In this document: in pieces, positions 45,065-56,415 of the stretch | Layout of the letters: the number at the start of each line of letters is the position of its first letter | Position numbering within the stretch: position 1 is the stretch's first letter | Assembly: GCA_023374025.1 (NCBI GenBank) | Contig: SIJG01000148.1 | Location: forward strand, 124,001-188,000 | Source of the DNA: Heterodera schachtii | Lineage: Eukaryota > Nematoda > Chromadorea > Rhabditida > Heteroderidae | Direction of reading: 5' to 3' | DNA length: 64,000 nt | Notes under the pieces: generated by a model | Database searches by the model: none | Seen by the model: the letters and a program-made list of their open reading frames with translations, nothing else | What the model was told of the DNA's origin: nothing | Program-made: the position numbers and the translations under genes

Positions 45065-45192
45065 TAAAATCACTCGCCTTTGTTCGTGTTTTTGTTCTGC
45101 TGCTGTTTTTACTGCTTTATCCAATTCACTGATTTTTTCCAAAAGTTTCTTCTGATAATTTTGTATTTGTAAGATCCTTTCTTCAGTAGCTT
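45065..45192 (-). pseudogene. Relic coiled-coil exon
   Basis: Encodes TEERILQIQNYQKKLLEKIS then ELDKA, after which one base is missing before KQQQNKNTNKGE. The closest match is gene H exon 8 (KISELEKQQKQQHQNTNKG), including the GCGAG donor. Isolated and frameshifted. Confidence 0.65.
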
Positions 45193-45534
45193 AATACACA
45201 AATCAATAATTTACTTTAAATGAAAAAAAAATGGCTTTTTCTAAAAACGCGCGTCGCTTACGCACGCATTTTGAGCAAATAAAATGCAGCAAAATTAATT
45301 GACTTTTGGCAATTATTATTATTATTCAAATAGCTTTTCTAATATTTTCAAATTCATCGAAATGATATTATTTTTACGCTCTTTTTTTTTAAATTAAAAA
45401 AAAATTGTCTCAAAAGCATGGACCAATTTAATTCACACCAAAAAAAAAAGTAATTTTGAAAAGCGTAAAATTGAAATTTCTTTGCTAACTTAATTGAATT
45501 TTTACCAGAGAAATTACTTAATATTTTCAACAAA

Positions 45535-45657
45535 ATGACGACTCATTCCTCATTTTTTATTTTTTTTATTGTCATTATTTGCCTTTGCTTTGAATGCACA
45601 AATGGCAGTGGCACTGACAAAGTGGCAAAAAAGATTGGCGAGTCTTCTTCAAATTAG
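45535..45657 (+). CDS. Possible small secreted peptide, 40 aa
   Basis: ATG 45535, stop TAG 45655-45657. Starts MTTHSSFFIFFIVIICLCF, a good signal peptide, then ECTNGSGTDKVAKK. A GTAAAA donor follows immediately after the stop, and an open segment at 45769-45929 (NQVINASSEKSIVEKQREES...) could once have been a second exon, so the TAG may be a premature stop. No family recognised. Confidence 0.4.
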   Translation: MTTHSSFFIFFIVIICLCFECTNGSGTDKVAKKIGESSSN

Positions 45658-45929
45658 GTAAAATTCACACTTATTGAAAATAAACAATTCTAAGGAAAAA
45701 AGAATCTTTAAAAATTTTTAATCTAAGTATGATCTTTTTATAAAAATAAAGAATTTGAAACATTTAAGGCAATCAAGTGATCAATGCCAGTAGCGAGAAA
45801 AGCATCGTGGAAAAGCAAAGGGAAGAATCAAAAACTAAAATTCCGAAAACGGTAGGAAGTGCTCGGGATTACCTGTTCATGAGTTGGGAAATTTATCGGA
45901 CTATTAATGGAAGAGCAATTTGTAATTAA

Positions 45930-46221
45930 TAGAGTTTCAAAAGACCTGACACAAAAACAAAATTTAATTTTAGTTTTGCCATTTTTATTATTTAATTGAA
46001 ACGAGAAGCTGTCATTAGCAAATTTAATGAGATTTTTAACCTTTTTTATGCCAAATATGAAATGCATCCATCCAAAGGCATAATTGAATTTTGTTTTTAT
46101 TTAATAGCAGTTTTTGTCTTAACAATAACATAATTAAAAAAATCATATGTTCGCGGCGCGCCTTATAAATTAGAGAGTTCACCGGAAATAATATTTTTAA
46201 TTAATTATTGATATTTCTAAA
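45930..46221. other. Short gap without gene
   Basis: AT-rich with a GCGGCGCGCC patch near 46153-46162. Nothing else seen. Confidence 0.4.
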
Positions 46222-47168
46222 AGTTGCTTCAAACGAATGCCAATGCCGAAGAAGAGAATGTTTAAATGAAAAATGATAACGAAAAGATGAACAAATTGGT
46301 TCAGCAAATGGGGAATGAATTAGATCAAGTGAGGTTGAAATGTGCTTATTTTAAGAAAATTTGTCCTAAACTTTTCAATTTTGCTAATAATTTCAACAAT
46401 TAAATTGTTAAATTTAAGCTGGATTTAAACATCGGTGCTGATAAAAATGACAACGAAATCATTGGTGAGGAAAGATTTTCTGTTAAATAATTATAAAAAT
46501 ATTTCAGTAATTAATTACCTATTTTATAATAAGCCTCTTTAATAACCTAGTTTTTACCAAATTTTTTAATTTGTAAAGGAAAAACAAAATGTAAACTGTC
46601 CGACAGTATGCCAAGGAAAGGCAAGAAAGTGAACAATGTCAGTAATTTGCTACTTTGGCGACAAATCCACCGCCAAACTTCCAACTTTTGGGTAAACATT
46701 TGGTGTTAATTCGTTTTATAATCTGCCAAAATGGTCAAAAAATCAAGAAATAAAAAATTCCAAAATAATGATATATCAATTAGATAATACTTAAAACTAT
46801 CGGATATTTTTTCGTGCCTTACCTTGAAGCAAAATTCAAATTTTAATTTTTTGCCATCGAATTTGTCCAAGGCTAACTCTTTTTTAAATACATTTTCTTT
46901 CTCTGAAAAATTACTATTTTTTTGTTTTTCTAGGTCAAAAATTAAAAGATATTTTTTATCCTTTTTCTATGGTAGGTCTTTTTAGGTCTTTATGTATCAT
47001 TATTCCTTTTTAATTGTAAATAAATTAAGATTAATTATGTTTTCCAACGAAATGTTTGGTTGGGATGCCAACGCTTGTCACGAGAACCTCCAAATATCCG
47101 GTGACAATGGTTTGACGGTCATTCATATGAAAAATGATGACAATAAATTGGGTGAAGAAAATGATTTG
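46222..47168 (+). pseudogene. Decayed family member: one coil exon and one SPRY exon
   Basis: 46222-46330 encodes LLQTNANAEEEN, a stop, then MKNDNEKMNKLVQQMGNELD, corresponding to gene C exon 15. About 47035-47168 encodes FGWDANACHENLQISGDNGL and ends at a GTAATT donor in phase 1, a good first SPRY exon. The remaining SPRY exons do not follow; AT-rich repeats start at 47190. Confidence 0.7.
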
Positions 47169-47919
47169 GGTAATTTTGTTAAAATATTAATATAAGATCA
47201 TAAGTGTGGGAATAAAATCATTAATATTCGCATATAAAAAAAGAAATAAAAACCCTGTAAATTCGAAAAATACCAATAAAAAATTCACAAAATATGCCCA
47301 AAATTGTTTCAATTTAATTTTCTGCCAAAACAAATAGAAAGATAAAATTTTTCCGTAAACATTCATACTAAATTTAAGCTTTTTTCGAATTTTTCGGGCA
47401 TATTTTTTGTAAATTTCCAAAAAAGCATACAATAAGGGGCGTATTTCTCGGTTTTATTATTTTTTCTTACGGTAATTTATAAGAATTAGCTAAATTTTCT
47501 GTAAAAAACCAAAAAAAAAGTTTTCGTTATATTTGTACATAAAAATAAAAATACATTCAATACAAAATATTAACTGTAATTTTTTTTGTTAAATATTGAT
47601 CATAGTCACCAAACTCAAAATTGATTAAAACGGTCAGAATCGATGTAAAAATGTTCGAAATGGGTTGGAAAAATAAAAATAGGGGCGCGCTTGCCTTTTT
47701 CAAGCTGAAAAAATGCCGGAATTGGAGTTCCAAACTCAGCTGGGACTCAAGTGACCGTACTATAAAAAGCACTGAAAACACATTTTAAATAATTTTTCTA
47801 GGGTAATTTGTGGCGCTGATCACGAATATGACCTTTATTTTGCAAAATTCCGAACCCCGAACCCTAATTCGAACAAAAATTCAAAATGCATAAATGAAAA
47901 TAAAAAGGGAAAATATCCA

Positions 47920-48665
47920 TCATAGGCCCCAGACTCAAAATTGTATAAAAACACATGTTTTCTTTGGTGCTGAAAACTCCTAAACCACAAAAAACGGCGT
48001 GGCAAAGCGTTTAAACCGGTTTTTTAACTGGTTCAAATCACGAAAATTAACTTAAAAAATAAAAATGTTTGAGCAAATTTAGTATCATTCGAAAGCTCTT
48101 AACGAGCTAATCGCAAAAGGGAGCATGCGAAGACGGAGCAAGTAGTGGGGCGAGACGGAGGGCGGAGGAAGACGTCTGACGAGCGCCACAGGCGGTTGAC
48201 TGCGGGGGCCCGAAGGGCCCCCGCCAATCAGTCAACCGCCCGCGGATCACGCGCGGACTTCTTCCGTAGCCCGTAGTCTCGCCCCACTTACTGGCCACCG
48301 TAGTCGAGTGTGTGGCGGTTTTTTAGCGCAATAAGCAAAAAAAAAATTTTAAATTTGTAGTTGCGCCAAATTTTCATTGATTTTGAACCGGTTCAAAAAC
48401 CTATCATTGTCAGATGGCGTCCGTTCAACTTCATTCCCTGAATTTTAGACTAAGCTCGTCAAGAGCTTTCGAATGATATGAAACTTGTATGAATTTGGTC
48501 CTTTAAAAAGTTAGGAGAGCCCCTTTTTTCGAATTTTGAACCGGTTCAAAAACCGGTTTAAAGTTGAAGCGCGCCAAAATTTTTGATTGCTTAATCGTTT
48601 TCAGCGCATAAGAAAACCTATAAAAGTGTTTTTGTGTGTTTTTGAGTCTGGGCCCTATGATTAAT
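47920..48665. mobile_element. Long imperfect inverted repeat with GC-rich core
   Basis: Arms start ATCATAGGCCCCAGACTC (left) and, inverted, ATCATAGGGCCCAGACTC (right). Each arm contains AACCGGTTCAAA-type words and one copy of AAGAGCTTTCGAATGATA. The core 48145-48300 is a GC-rich foldback. Homology of the flanks may extend further out on both sides. Confidence 0.65.
48145..48300. repeat. GC-rich foldback hairpin
   Basis: GTGGGGCGAGAC (48150) pairs with GTCTCGCCCCAC (48277-48290); GGCGGTTGACTG pairs with CAGTCAACCGCC; the tip is GGGGGCCC-GAA-GGGCCCCC (48204-48222). A stem of about 75 bp with mismatches in otherwise 70 percent AT DNA. Confidence 0.85.
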
Positions 48666-48779
48666 ATTTTCCAACATTTTTTTAAATGCATGAAAACGAA
48701 GTAAAGTCATTAGTGCTTCAATAATAGATCATTTAAACCATTTTAGACTAAAAATGGAAAATAGAAAAATTGAATTTTC

Positions 48780-48880
48780 GACTTTTGTGCGCATTCGGGT
48801 CTGGAATCAGGAATTGGTCGAAATGGGTGCCAGATTCGTGATCAGAGACCACGAAAACCCATGGAAACATATTTTCTTGA
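48780..48880 (+). repeat. TTCGTGATCAGC dispersed repeat, representative copy
   Basis: Order of parts: GAATTTTCGACTTTTGTGCG, then a CGGGTC-GGAAT block, ATTGGTCGAAATGG, CAGATTCGTGATCAG. Other copies in various states: 3258-3340, 3405-3470, 47815-47880 (inverted), 49030-49110, 50150-50230, 50965-51005, 51205-51265, 57180-57330, 62445-62515. No clear ends. Confidence 0.7.
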
Positions 48881-50443
48881 CTTTGGAAACAAAAAAAATT
48901 TTTTCGAAAAAAAGGGGGGGGGGGTAAACTTTACTGTTACCCAATTTTTTGTCTGTTGCCTTTAGCCAAGAATTTATTTACAGTAAACTTCTGTTGACTT
49001 CAAGCTTTCAATTAGTACCAAGAATATCGGCATTTTCTGATTCGGGGTTGAATTGGGTCGAACGATATCAGAATCGGATTCTTTGACCCTGAAAGCTTTC
49101 AAAATCAAATCCTTTTCTAAAAAAAATTTGAAATTTTTTTGTACACTAAGGTCGGCAATCGTCTTGTCCTTTTAATATCAAGGATTTTTTTTGTGATTTT
49201 TTCCAATTTTTATAAAAAGCTTAGCAAAAATGTGGGAAAATGAAAACAGAAATAAGACTGAATTTAATTATTATTCCTCCGTTTTATCTTTTGATTATCC
49301 AAATTATCCAATTGCATTTGAATGTTGGGCAAAACATTGATTCAAAAGATGGGCATCAACCGCATTAAGACAGGGTGGGGGGGGGGAGGGAATTGGAAAA
49401 CGGCAAAAAAAAAGTTAGATGAAAAAGTGAACCAAAATAAAAATATCCACTTATTTGTCTTCCTCCTTTTTCACCTAATTTTTTAAATAATTTTTTCTGC
49501 AGTATTTTAAGATCTGAACACGAATCTGACATAAATTTACTCTCCTCATTAGGACTGCTTTTTTTAGGCACAAAAAATCGCGGGCATTAAATATGATTAA
49601 AATCCTCGAATTTTAAAGCTTTATTAAAAAAATTATTTTATGAATCAATTTTTGGGAAATTTTTCCTATTCTTATGGGTGCATTTTCTGAAATTTTTTTG
49701 GGTCACTTATAAGGTTGTATTTTTCGTTTTATGAATTTTTGTTAAGGATTTTTTCGAAATCTAAAATAGGCTCCATAAATGGCAAAATATGCACAAAAAT
49801 AGGCGCCTAGGCATTAAGCACAAAACACACGAAATAGGCAAAAATAGGCATTATAAAATTGACCCTAAAAGCCTCTAACCAAGCAAGAAATACTCTTTTC
49901 GTGCTTATTTTAGCCTATCAAGTGGCAGAAATATTAGTAACTTACCTAAAAACAAAAACTTATTTTCATATATGAGTTATATTTAATTTGCTTGAAATTA
50001 AGGAAAAAAATGACAAATTCGCCAAGAAAAAAAAATTGAGGCTTATTTATGTTACTGATTTTTCCGAAAATATTCAAAAACAAAGAACAACTTTTTATCT
50101 GTTGTCTTTAGCCCGGAATTTATTTAAATTAAAATTCTATAGACTTCAAGCTTTCAAATTAAACCAAGAATATAGGGCATTGTTCGAATTGAGTCGAAAT
50201 TGGTGTCAGAATCGGATTCTACGACCCTGAAACCTCAAAATAAACTCCCTTTATAAAAAAATTTTGCTTAAATATTTACCAATGATTCTTTTTGAGTGTT
50301 TCCAACTTTTATTTGTTTAAGATTTAACATTTTGTCAAATTACGATTAATTATTTGCTGGAAATGTTTTTTAATAGGGTAAGGGGGGGGGGGGGGGGAGG
50401 GGCGAATTTCAAAATAAAAAATTATGAATTTAAGAAAAAGAAA

Positions 50444-53101
50444 ATGGCAACCCAAACGAAGAAGAAATTGGACCAACAGTTGAGGGAAGTGTTGGCGCAG
50501 CAGTTAATTGAGAAGCAAGCGAAGCTCACTGAGGTGGGTTGGACTTTTGGAAAAAACTGAATTTTTTATGGGCGAGAAAGGGTGTAAAAATGCATTAAAA
50601 AAACTAATTTTCAAAAATCCACAAAATAGTCAGTGCATTTTATCCCGGCAGCGTATTTCGGCATCACCGACACATTTATTTACCAAAATCTATGAAATTT
50701 CACGCTGTAAAAATTATTTCCAAAAGTTGTAATTTGATCCGGAATTAGACAAAACATCGTCCTGAAAAATGAAAAAAATCTTTTTTTAATTGCTTAAGAA
50801 AAATTTTTAAAATCGGATGACATGAAAAAGGAATTGGTTTTTCGGATGTCGTTTTGCCCTGGTGAGAAGGTAGCCACTCCCCTTCTATGAAAATTTTTAA
50901 AAATTTAAAGTTTAAAATATGTTAGATTATAGCTTTTTGAGGTCGCTATCACATTTTTACATCCATTCGACCATTCCGGACCTGAATTCGAACAAAAAGT
51001 TCGAAAAGGTTTACGCGTCGCATCCAGCCAATGACCCTCAGTTTCTTAGCCCACAACTTTTTTTTTCTTGCTGGTCAATTCATACATTATTCGTATAAAA
51101 CACAAATTTTTGTATACTTACATATACATATTATGGGCTAAAGACAACAGATAAAAATTTCTGCATTTTTCAAGTATATATAAGAATGCCGGAATTTTTC
51201 ATTGCAGTCCCCGGTGGGGTTTTTAATTGGTCGGAATGGAGGTAGATTCGTAATAAGCGACTCGCATATAACATGTTTTTTACTACCTTAAAATTGGGGG
51301 GCGGGCGGTGGCCACCATCGATACCATTAGATGACCTTCTTTTTTGGTTTTGCAGTAATTTTATGCCTAATTTTAGCTTGCTTAAACCAATTTCTTTATT
51401 TTTAAAGGCCGAAGCTGAAAATCGAAAGCTGAAAAATGAAATGGAGAAAATGCAAGCAAATTTTGACAAGAAGGAGCAGCAATTGGAGAAGAATTTGGAG
51501 GAATTACAGAAAAAGTTGAACGAAATGGAGCATCAGCAGAACGAACAACAGAAAAACGGTAAGGAAAATGAGCAACGATTACTGTAACTACCGTGACAAT
51601 ATTGTTATTATTACGGTCAAATATTACTTTTATTTCAAATATTATTTAATTGATTTGTTCCATTTTTAAGTGATTATCGGTGAATTGGAAGGACAACAAA
51701 ATGACCAAAAACATCAAGGGGAAAAGGAGAGAAACGGCGAGTTGTTAAATAATTAATTAAAATAATATTTAATGGAGTTTATATTTAAATTCATTTTTGT
51801 AAAAAATTTATATATGAGTGAAAAATATTTTATTTAATGAAAATTGTCAATTTTAATTTAAAAAATCAATTTTAGCAACTTCGAATCAATTCTCAAAAAT
51901 GCAAAATGAGCAAAAGATTCCATTTGAAAAAATCAGTGAATTGATGAAAGAACTGAAGTCGAGAAAGGTGAATTATTTTGGTAAAATATTTATTTAAGCA
52001 TTTTTATTTAAATGTTTTAACATAATGATTTTAGATACTTTCAAATTTCCGACAAAATTTTTGGGATGCCACCATTTGTCACAAGGACATCGAAATCATT
52101 GGCGCCAAAAGATTGACTGTCCATTGCAAAGGAAAGCATTCTTATGGTATTTTTTAAATTTTACTAAAAAAATCAATTTTTCCTAAGGTTGGCCTTCCGT
52201 CTTCGCTAAATATTCGATTTTGCTGAACAAGAATTCGTCCGACATTTTTTACTACGAAATTACAGTCAGAAATAAGAAAATGTAAGATTTTTTTATTTAT
52301 GAATATGAAATATTAAAAATAGAATTATTATTATTATTATATTATCAATTGTCATTTTATTTTTCATTTAACAGTTGGGTCTTCTTCGGATTCGCCCTCA
52401 AACAGCAGGCAAAATTGGATGGAATAATTCGATATGAAAAGGGCACTTATGCATATGAAAGCGATGGCGAAATTTGGATTAATGGAAAAGGGAAAGGAAG
52501 AAATCCTGAATATTCCTACGGTGTTGGCGATACCGTAGGAATTGGCGTTAATTTGGCGACTCGGAGGATCATTTTCACCAAAAATGGGCTTCGTTTAGGT
52601 GGGTCATATAGAAGGAGGAAAAGGTAAAACTTGAAAAATTTTTTAAACAATTTCATTAAAACTACAACAAAAAAAAAAAAATTTCCCGGCGGCACCAATT
52701 TGGCACAACCCCGGAGCTACCCCCCCCCCCCCCCCCCCTCGTACCCAAATTTTTTTTTGGAAAAAGCTCGCCGCAAAAGATTGTTTGAAAAAAAGGGTCG
52801 CGGGCTGAGAAGAATTGGATCTTTGTATGAAAAATCGGTCACGAGACACCCCTTATAAATGCATGAATTAAACAAATTTTTAAATTATAATCTAATTAAC
52901 TGCCCATTTTATGCTAATTGATTTTTAGGTTTGAATTATCAAAAATCCCTTAACTTTTTTCTTTAAGATTTCTCTGATTTCTTCGTTTCGCCATCTTTTG
53001 CTGATAATTCCTTTCATCCGTTCGTTTCATTGCCCGATACTTGTGACAAAATTGAGACGAATTTTGGGCCCAATTTCAAATTGAATTTGGCAACTCTCTG
53101 A
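50444..53101 (+). CDS. Coiled-coil SPRY-domain protein, 320 aa, 8 exons (gene J)
   Basis: Start ATG 50444 (MATQTKKKLDQQLREVLAQQ), stop TGA 53099-53101. Exons 50444-50533, 51408-51558, 51671-51736, 51876-51967, 52035-52146, 52188-52281, 52375-52598, 52968-53101 total 963 nt, an exact multiple of three with all phases consistent. Intron 3 uses a GC donor. About 130 residues of coiled coil (KNEMEKMQANFDKKEQQLEK, KKLNEMEHQQNEQQ) precede a complete SPRY domain (FWDATICHKD, VFAKYSILLN, GTYAYESDGEIWINGKGKGR, GDTVGIGVNLATRRIIFTKN, NFGPNFKLNLATL). The SPRY is closest to that of gene B. A poly-C repeat element occupies its last intron. No signal peptide. Likely a protein-binding adaptor; substrate unknown. 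Confidence 0.92.
51737..51738 (+). other. GC splice donor in gene J
   Basis: The VIIGELEGQQ exon ends AGAAACG and is followed by GCGAGTT, as in the homologous exon of gene C (13747). Phase 1 is kept and the whole model only works with this donor. Confidence 0.78.
52684..52800 (+). repeat. Poly-C element in gene J intron
   Basis: CCCGGCGGCACC (degenerate hairpin), a C run of about 18, then GTACCCAAATTTTTTTTTGG and GAAAAAGCTCGCCGC. Same order of parts as 21405-21530. Confidence 0.7.
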
Positions 53102-54398
53102 GGAGAATTAATCACTAATGTTCATCAATTTGTTCTTTTTAATTTTTTTTTTTGTGCTTTTCTTGATCAATACATTTTTGGTTTTTTTTTCATGTGTGAA
53201 ATAAAATTGAAATCGAAATATTTATTATAGGTTTCATTTTCTGTAGAATAGGTCGAGACAGGGAATTTGAGTAAAGCAAAAGCCGGGACCGGGTGAGATT
53301 TGGATTTCCAACCGGTCCTGCTGGTCATTGGACAGCATTAATCTGTACATCGCCGGAATCGAAATTTTTAAACCAAACAAAAGTTTATTTTTAATTATTC
53401 GGATTGTACAAAAAATTTACATGGGTCAACAATTTCTGTTTTGAAGAGCAAAATTTAGAAATAATTTTTGACTTTAAAATACTATTTTAACGACATTATG
53501 AATGAATATTTGAAAAACTTCCATTACAAATTTATTTTTGTTTTTTTTTACTTAATCGAAGCAGTTCACTTGCAGAATTTGTTAAGCACTTTCAGTAGTT
53601 TCTTAAGCGGGTGGACTAAAGAAGAAATATTAAAATTGTAAAGAAGGAATTGCCATGACACTTTGCTTCTACATTAATTTTTTTTCATAATAAGTAAAAA
53701 TAATAATTTTTTAATTAATTAATTTTTACTCCAAAAAGCGACACATAAAATTCATATGTTTTTACATACATTTGTTTCTTTAATTAAAAATAATTAGAAA
53801 TTTTAGAAGAAAAATTATTCATCAAAAAGTCTTGAATAAAAATGAAAAAGTGCTTTTCCACTCAAGCAAATGTTTAAAAAAAATTAATTAAACTTTTATT
53901 TATTAATCATTCTTTTTATTTTTATTAAAATGTGAAAAAGCAAATATGAATGGAATTGATACCGCGAAAGAAGCACTTTTGGAAGAATGTGTATTTAAGC
54001 ATCAAATTTTAACATATCTATAATTTAATAAATATTTTTGGCGCAGATTTACGGAAAGGGCCCTTAATAAATTGGGCGCAAAAAATAACCGGCATAAAAT
54101 TTTCAAAACGATACCAACAAAATCTGGTAATTTTCTGAATCTTAAAAGATTTGGGAGTTTTTTTTAAATTCAACAATTTTCGTTAAAATTGCCTATTATT
54201 TTTAAAATTCGAAAAGATTGATACCATTTTTGAGAAATTTTCTTTTTTTTTTTGATTAATTGACAATCTTTAGAAGGGAATAAAAAGAATCTGAGAATTA
54301 AAGTGACAAATAATTTAATATTAATATAATCATTTATTATTATTAAATAATTAAGCTAGGTATTGGTATTCAAAGTTAATTCAAAAATATACCCAAAA
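53102..54398. other. Intergenic, AT-rich
   Basis: A GC-word patch (GGGACCGGG, CCGGTCCTG) at 53250-53330 may be a degraded small element. No gene seen. The 100 bp before 54399 must hold the promoter of the secreted peptide gene. Confidence 0.45.
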
Positions 54399-54590
54399 AT
54401 GAACAATTCCCAAATTATCGCCATCGCTGTGATGCTTTTCGTCACAATCTTTGCCATGGACATTTTGCTGATGGCAAATGCCCAGTGCACTTATAACCCT
54501 TCTTTAAATGGGTGCGAAGATCCAGGATTATTGTGTTCAACAAGTTGTATCTATGATGGCAACATTTGCTTTTGCGGTAAAAGAAAATAA
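54399..54590 (+). CDS. Small secreted six-cysteine peptide, 63 aa
   Basis: ATG 54399, stop TAA 54588-54590. The first 28 residues (MNNSQIIAIAVMLFVTIFAM, DILLMANA) form a signal peptide or signal anchor; a cleavage after ANA leaves a mature peptide of about 35 residues starting QCTYNPSLNGCEDP and containing six Cys in the order C-x8-C-x6-C-x3-C-x6-C-x1-C. Such spacing is compatible with three disulphides. The frame is uninterrupted and single-exon. I do not recognise a named family; small secreted cysteine-rich peptides are common among nematode secretions, so an effector or antimicrobial role is possible but unproven. Confidence 0.7.
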   Translation: MNNSQIIAIAVMLFVTIFAMDILLMANAQCTYNPSLNGCEDPGLLCSTSCIYDGNICFCGKRK

Positions 54591-54961
54591 ATAAAATTTA
54601 TTAAATAATATTAATAAAAGGAATTAAGGATGGTCGCCTGAAAATCCATTGCCTGGTCAAAAGTGACCGAAGAAAGCACTAAATGAATGGATTGATTCTT
54701 TATCAGAAATGACTTTATTAAATAAATAGAATTGAAAATTGTTAATGATTAAAATTTAATTTCTTTTCAATTTTTTGTATTAAATTAGGCTCATTCTCTA
54801 ATAGCAATTTCTTTTGAATTGACTAGAGCTGTTAGAGAATCCGAGAATCATCAGCTTCTCGGGATTTTCTCATCGCACGGCTCTTCAAAATTTCAAATTT
54901 TACATATTCGCTTTTTTAAATATTTAAATTTTTTGTCAATTTTATCTAAATTTTTCGAAAA

Positions 54962-55649
54962 TTAATTGTTGGGATGTCAACGATTGTCACAATGTTCTCG
55001 AAATCAGTGATGATAAAAGATTGACGGTACATTGCCATAAACAAGGTAATTTTTTAAAATGAATTTATAAAATGTTGTTAATTTAGGCGCATATCATCAC
55101 ACTGTCTTCGCTGTCCATCCAATTTTATTTGACAAAGATTTCTCCGGCTTTTTTTTTACTTTCATTTCTTATACTAAAAACAAATTTATCAGAAAATAAT
55201 AATAATAAAACATTAATTATTTTTCTATTCATTTAAATTTATTTTAGCCTCCTTTTGGGTATTCTTTTCTTCGGATGCGCCGCCAAACAGCAGCAGAAAT
55301 TGGAAGGAAGAATTGTTCATAAAAAAAAATTGTGCTTCTAATTCATATTATAGCACAGGTTTTTTCCATTAATCTAATGGATTCACCAAAAAAGGGGTTC
55401 TTTCAATCAAAAAATTATGCTTTATGATTTTTATCAAAAGACAACAAAAACCCGCGGATCACTGACAAAAAAACACATGTGAATTCTCATTTATCTTAAT
55501 CCCAGCAGGTCCCTTCTTTTTGGTCGCCACTTTACCATCTTCTGTTCTTGCTGACCAATTTGTTCCCATTCCTTTCTTTGGTGAGACCAGGCGACAAAAT
55601 CGAGGCGAACTTTGGGCCCAATTTCAAATTCAATTTGTGCACTCTTTGA
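54962..55649 (+). pseudogene. SPRY pseudogene (gene K)
   Basis: All four SPRY exons are recognisable in order: about 54962-55047 (NCWDVNDCHNVLEIS), 55087-55180 (TVFAVHPILFDKDFSGFFF), 55250-55345 (LFFGCAAKQQQKLEGRIVHK, then a stop) and about 55525-55649 (SSVLADQFVP, then after a frameshift FGPNFKFNLCTL-stop). The third exon has lost its GDTVGIGV core. No coil exons lie upstream between here and the secreted peptide gene. Confidence 0.78.
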
Positions 55650-56415
55650 AGAAAACAGAAACAACGGCGGAAGAGGGCGATATTTTAATTAATTTTTATT
55701 TGCCCACTTTTTAATTCCGTTTTCAATTGCTTTTTTCAAAGCACTAATACTGTCTTATTCGTGTTTAATTTAAATTCATTAAAAAATCTTACTTTTAAAC
55801 TCGATTCAAAGTTTTTTTTTTTTAGATTTTTGTTCATTACTGGGATACATATTTCCAGCATTATCAATTAAAGTAGGAATTTCAGAAATTTTTGATAACT
55901 TATTAGATATAAATTTGTTAACTGAATTTGGCCCTTGAGAATTATTTTTTTTACTAAACTCTGGTATTATTACGACTGAATTTTTCTCTTATTTTAAATC
56001 CAAACATTTTGTGAGCGGAAGTTAAATAGTTTTCATGTACTGTTAATTGATGGTTTAATTTTAATTCACTAGTAATTACTAAATCTAAAATTGCTTTTTC
56101 TCTGGTTGGAAAACATTCATTTCGCCGTACGTTTCGCCTATTAACCCAAAATCGGAGTTTCACCGTCCAACCTAAAATAGATGTTTTGACAAAGAATTTC
56201 ACCTAAATTGGTTTATATTATTAGCTATATTTTAATGATAACGAATTTAACATAAAGAATTTATAAAATTCCAGAGAAATTCTTGTCATTGTTGGGGAAT
56301 TGGGACACACTGAACTAAGTTGTTAGAAATTTTCTCAATTTAATGAAAATAAATGCGTTCACGAGTTTTTCTTCGAAAAAGCAACAATTTCGCATAAGGT
56401 CGTCGTAAAGAGGAA
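55650..56415. other. Intergenic, nothing recognised
   Basis: AT-rich DNA separating convergent gene K and rpl-6. No ORF with features, no clear element ends. Confidence 0.45.

Larger units (their letters stand above)
47169..50443. other. 3.3 kb repeat region without genes
   Basis: Contains copies of the TTCGTGATCAGC dispersed repeat (47815-47880, 48780-48880, 49030-49110, 50150-50230), a large inverted repeat with a GC-rich hairpin core (47920-48665), an element of reiterated AATAGGC words (49755-49865) and G runs at 48906-48917, 49376-49386 and 50381-50397. Confidence 0.6.
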
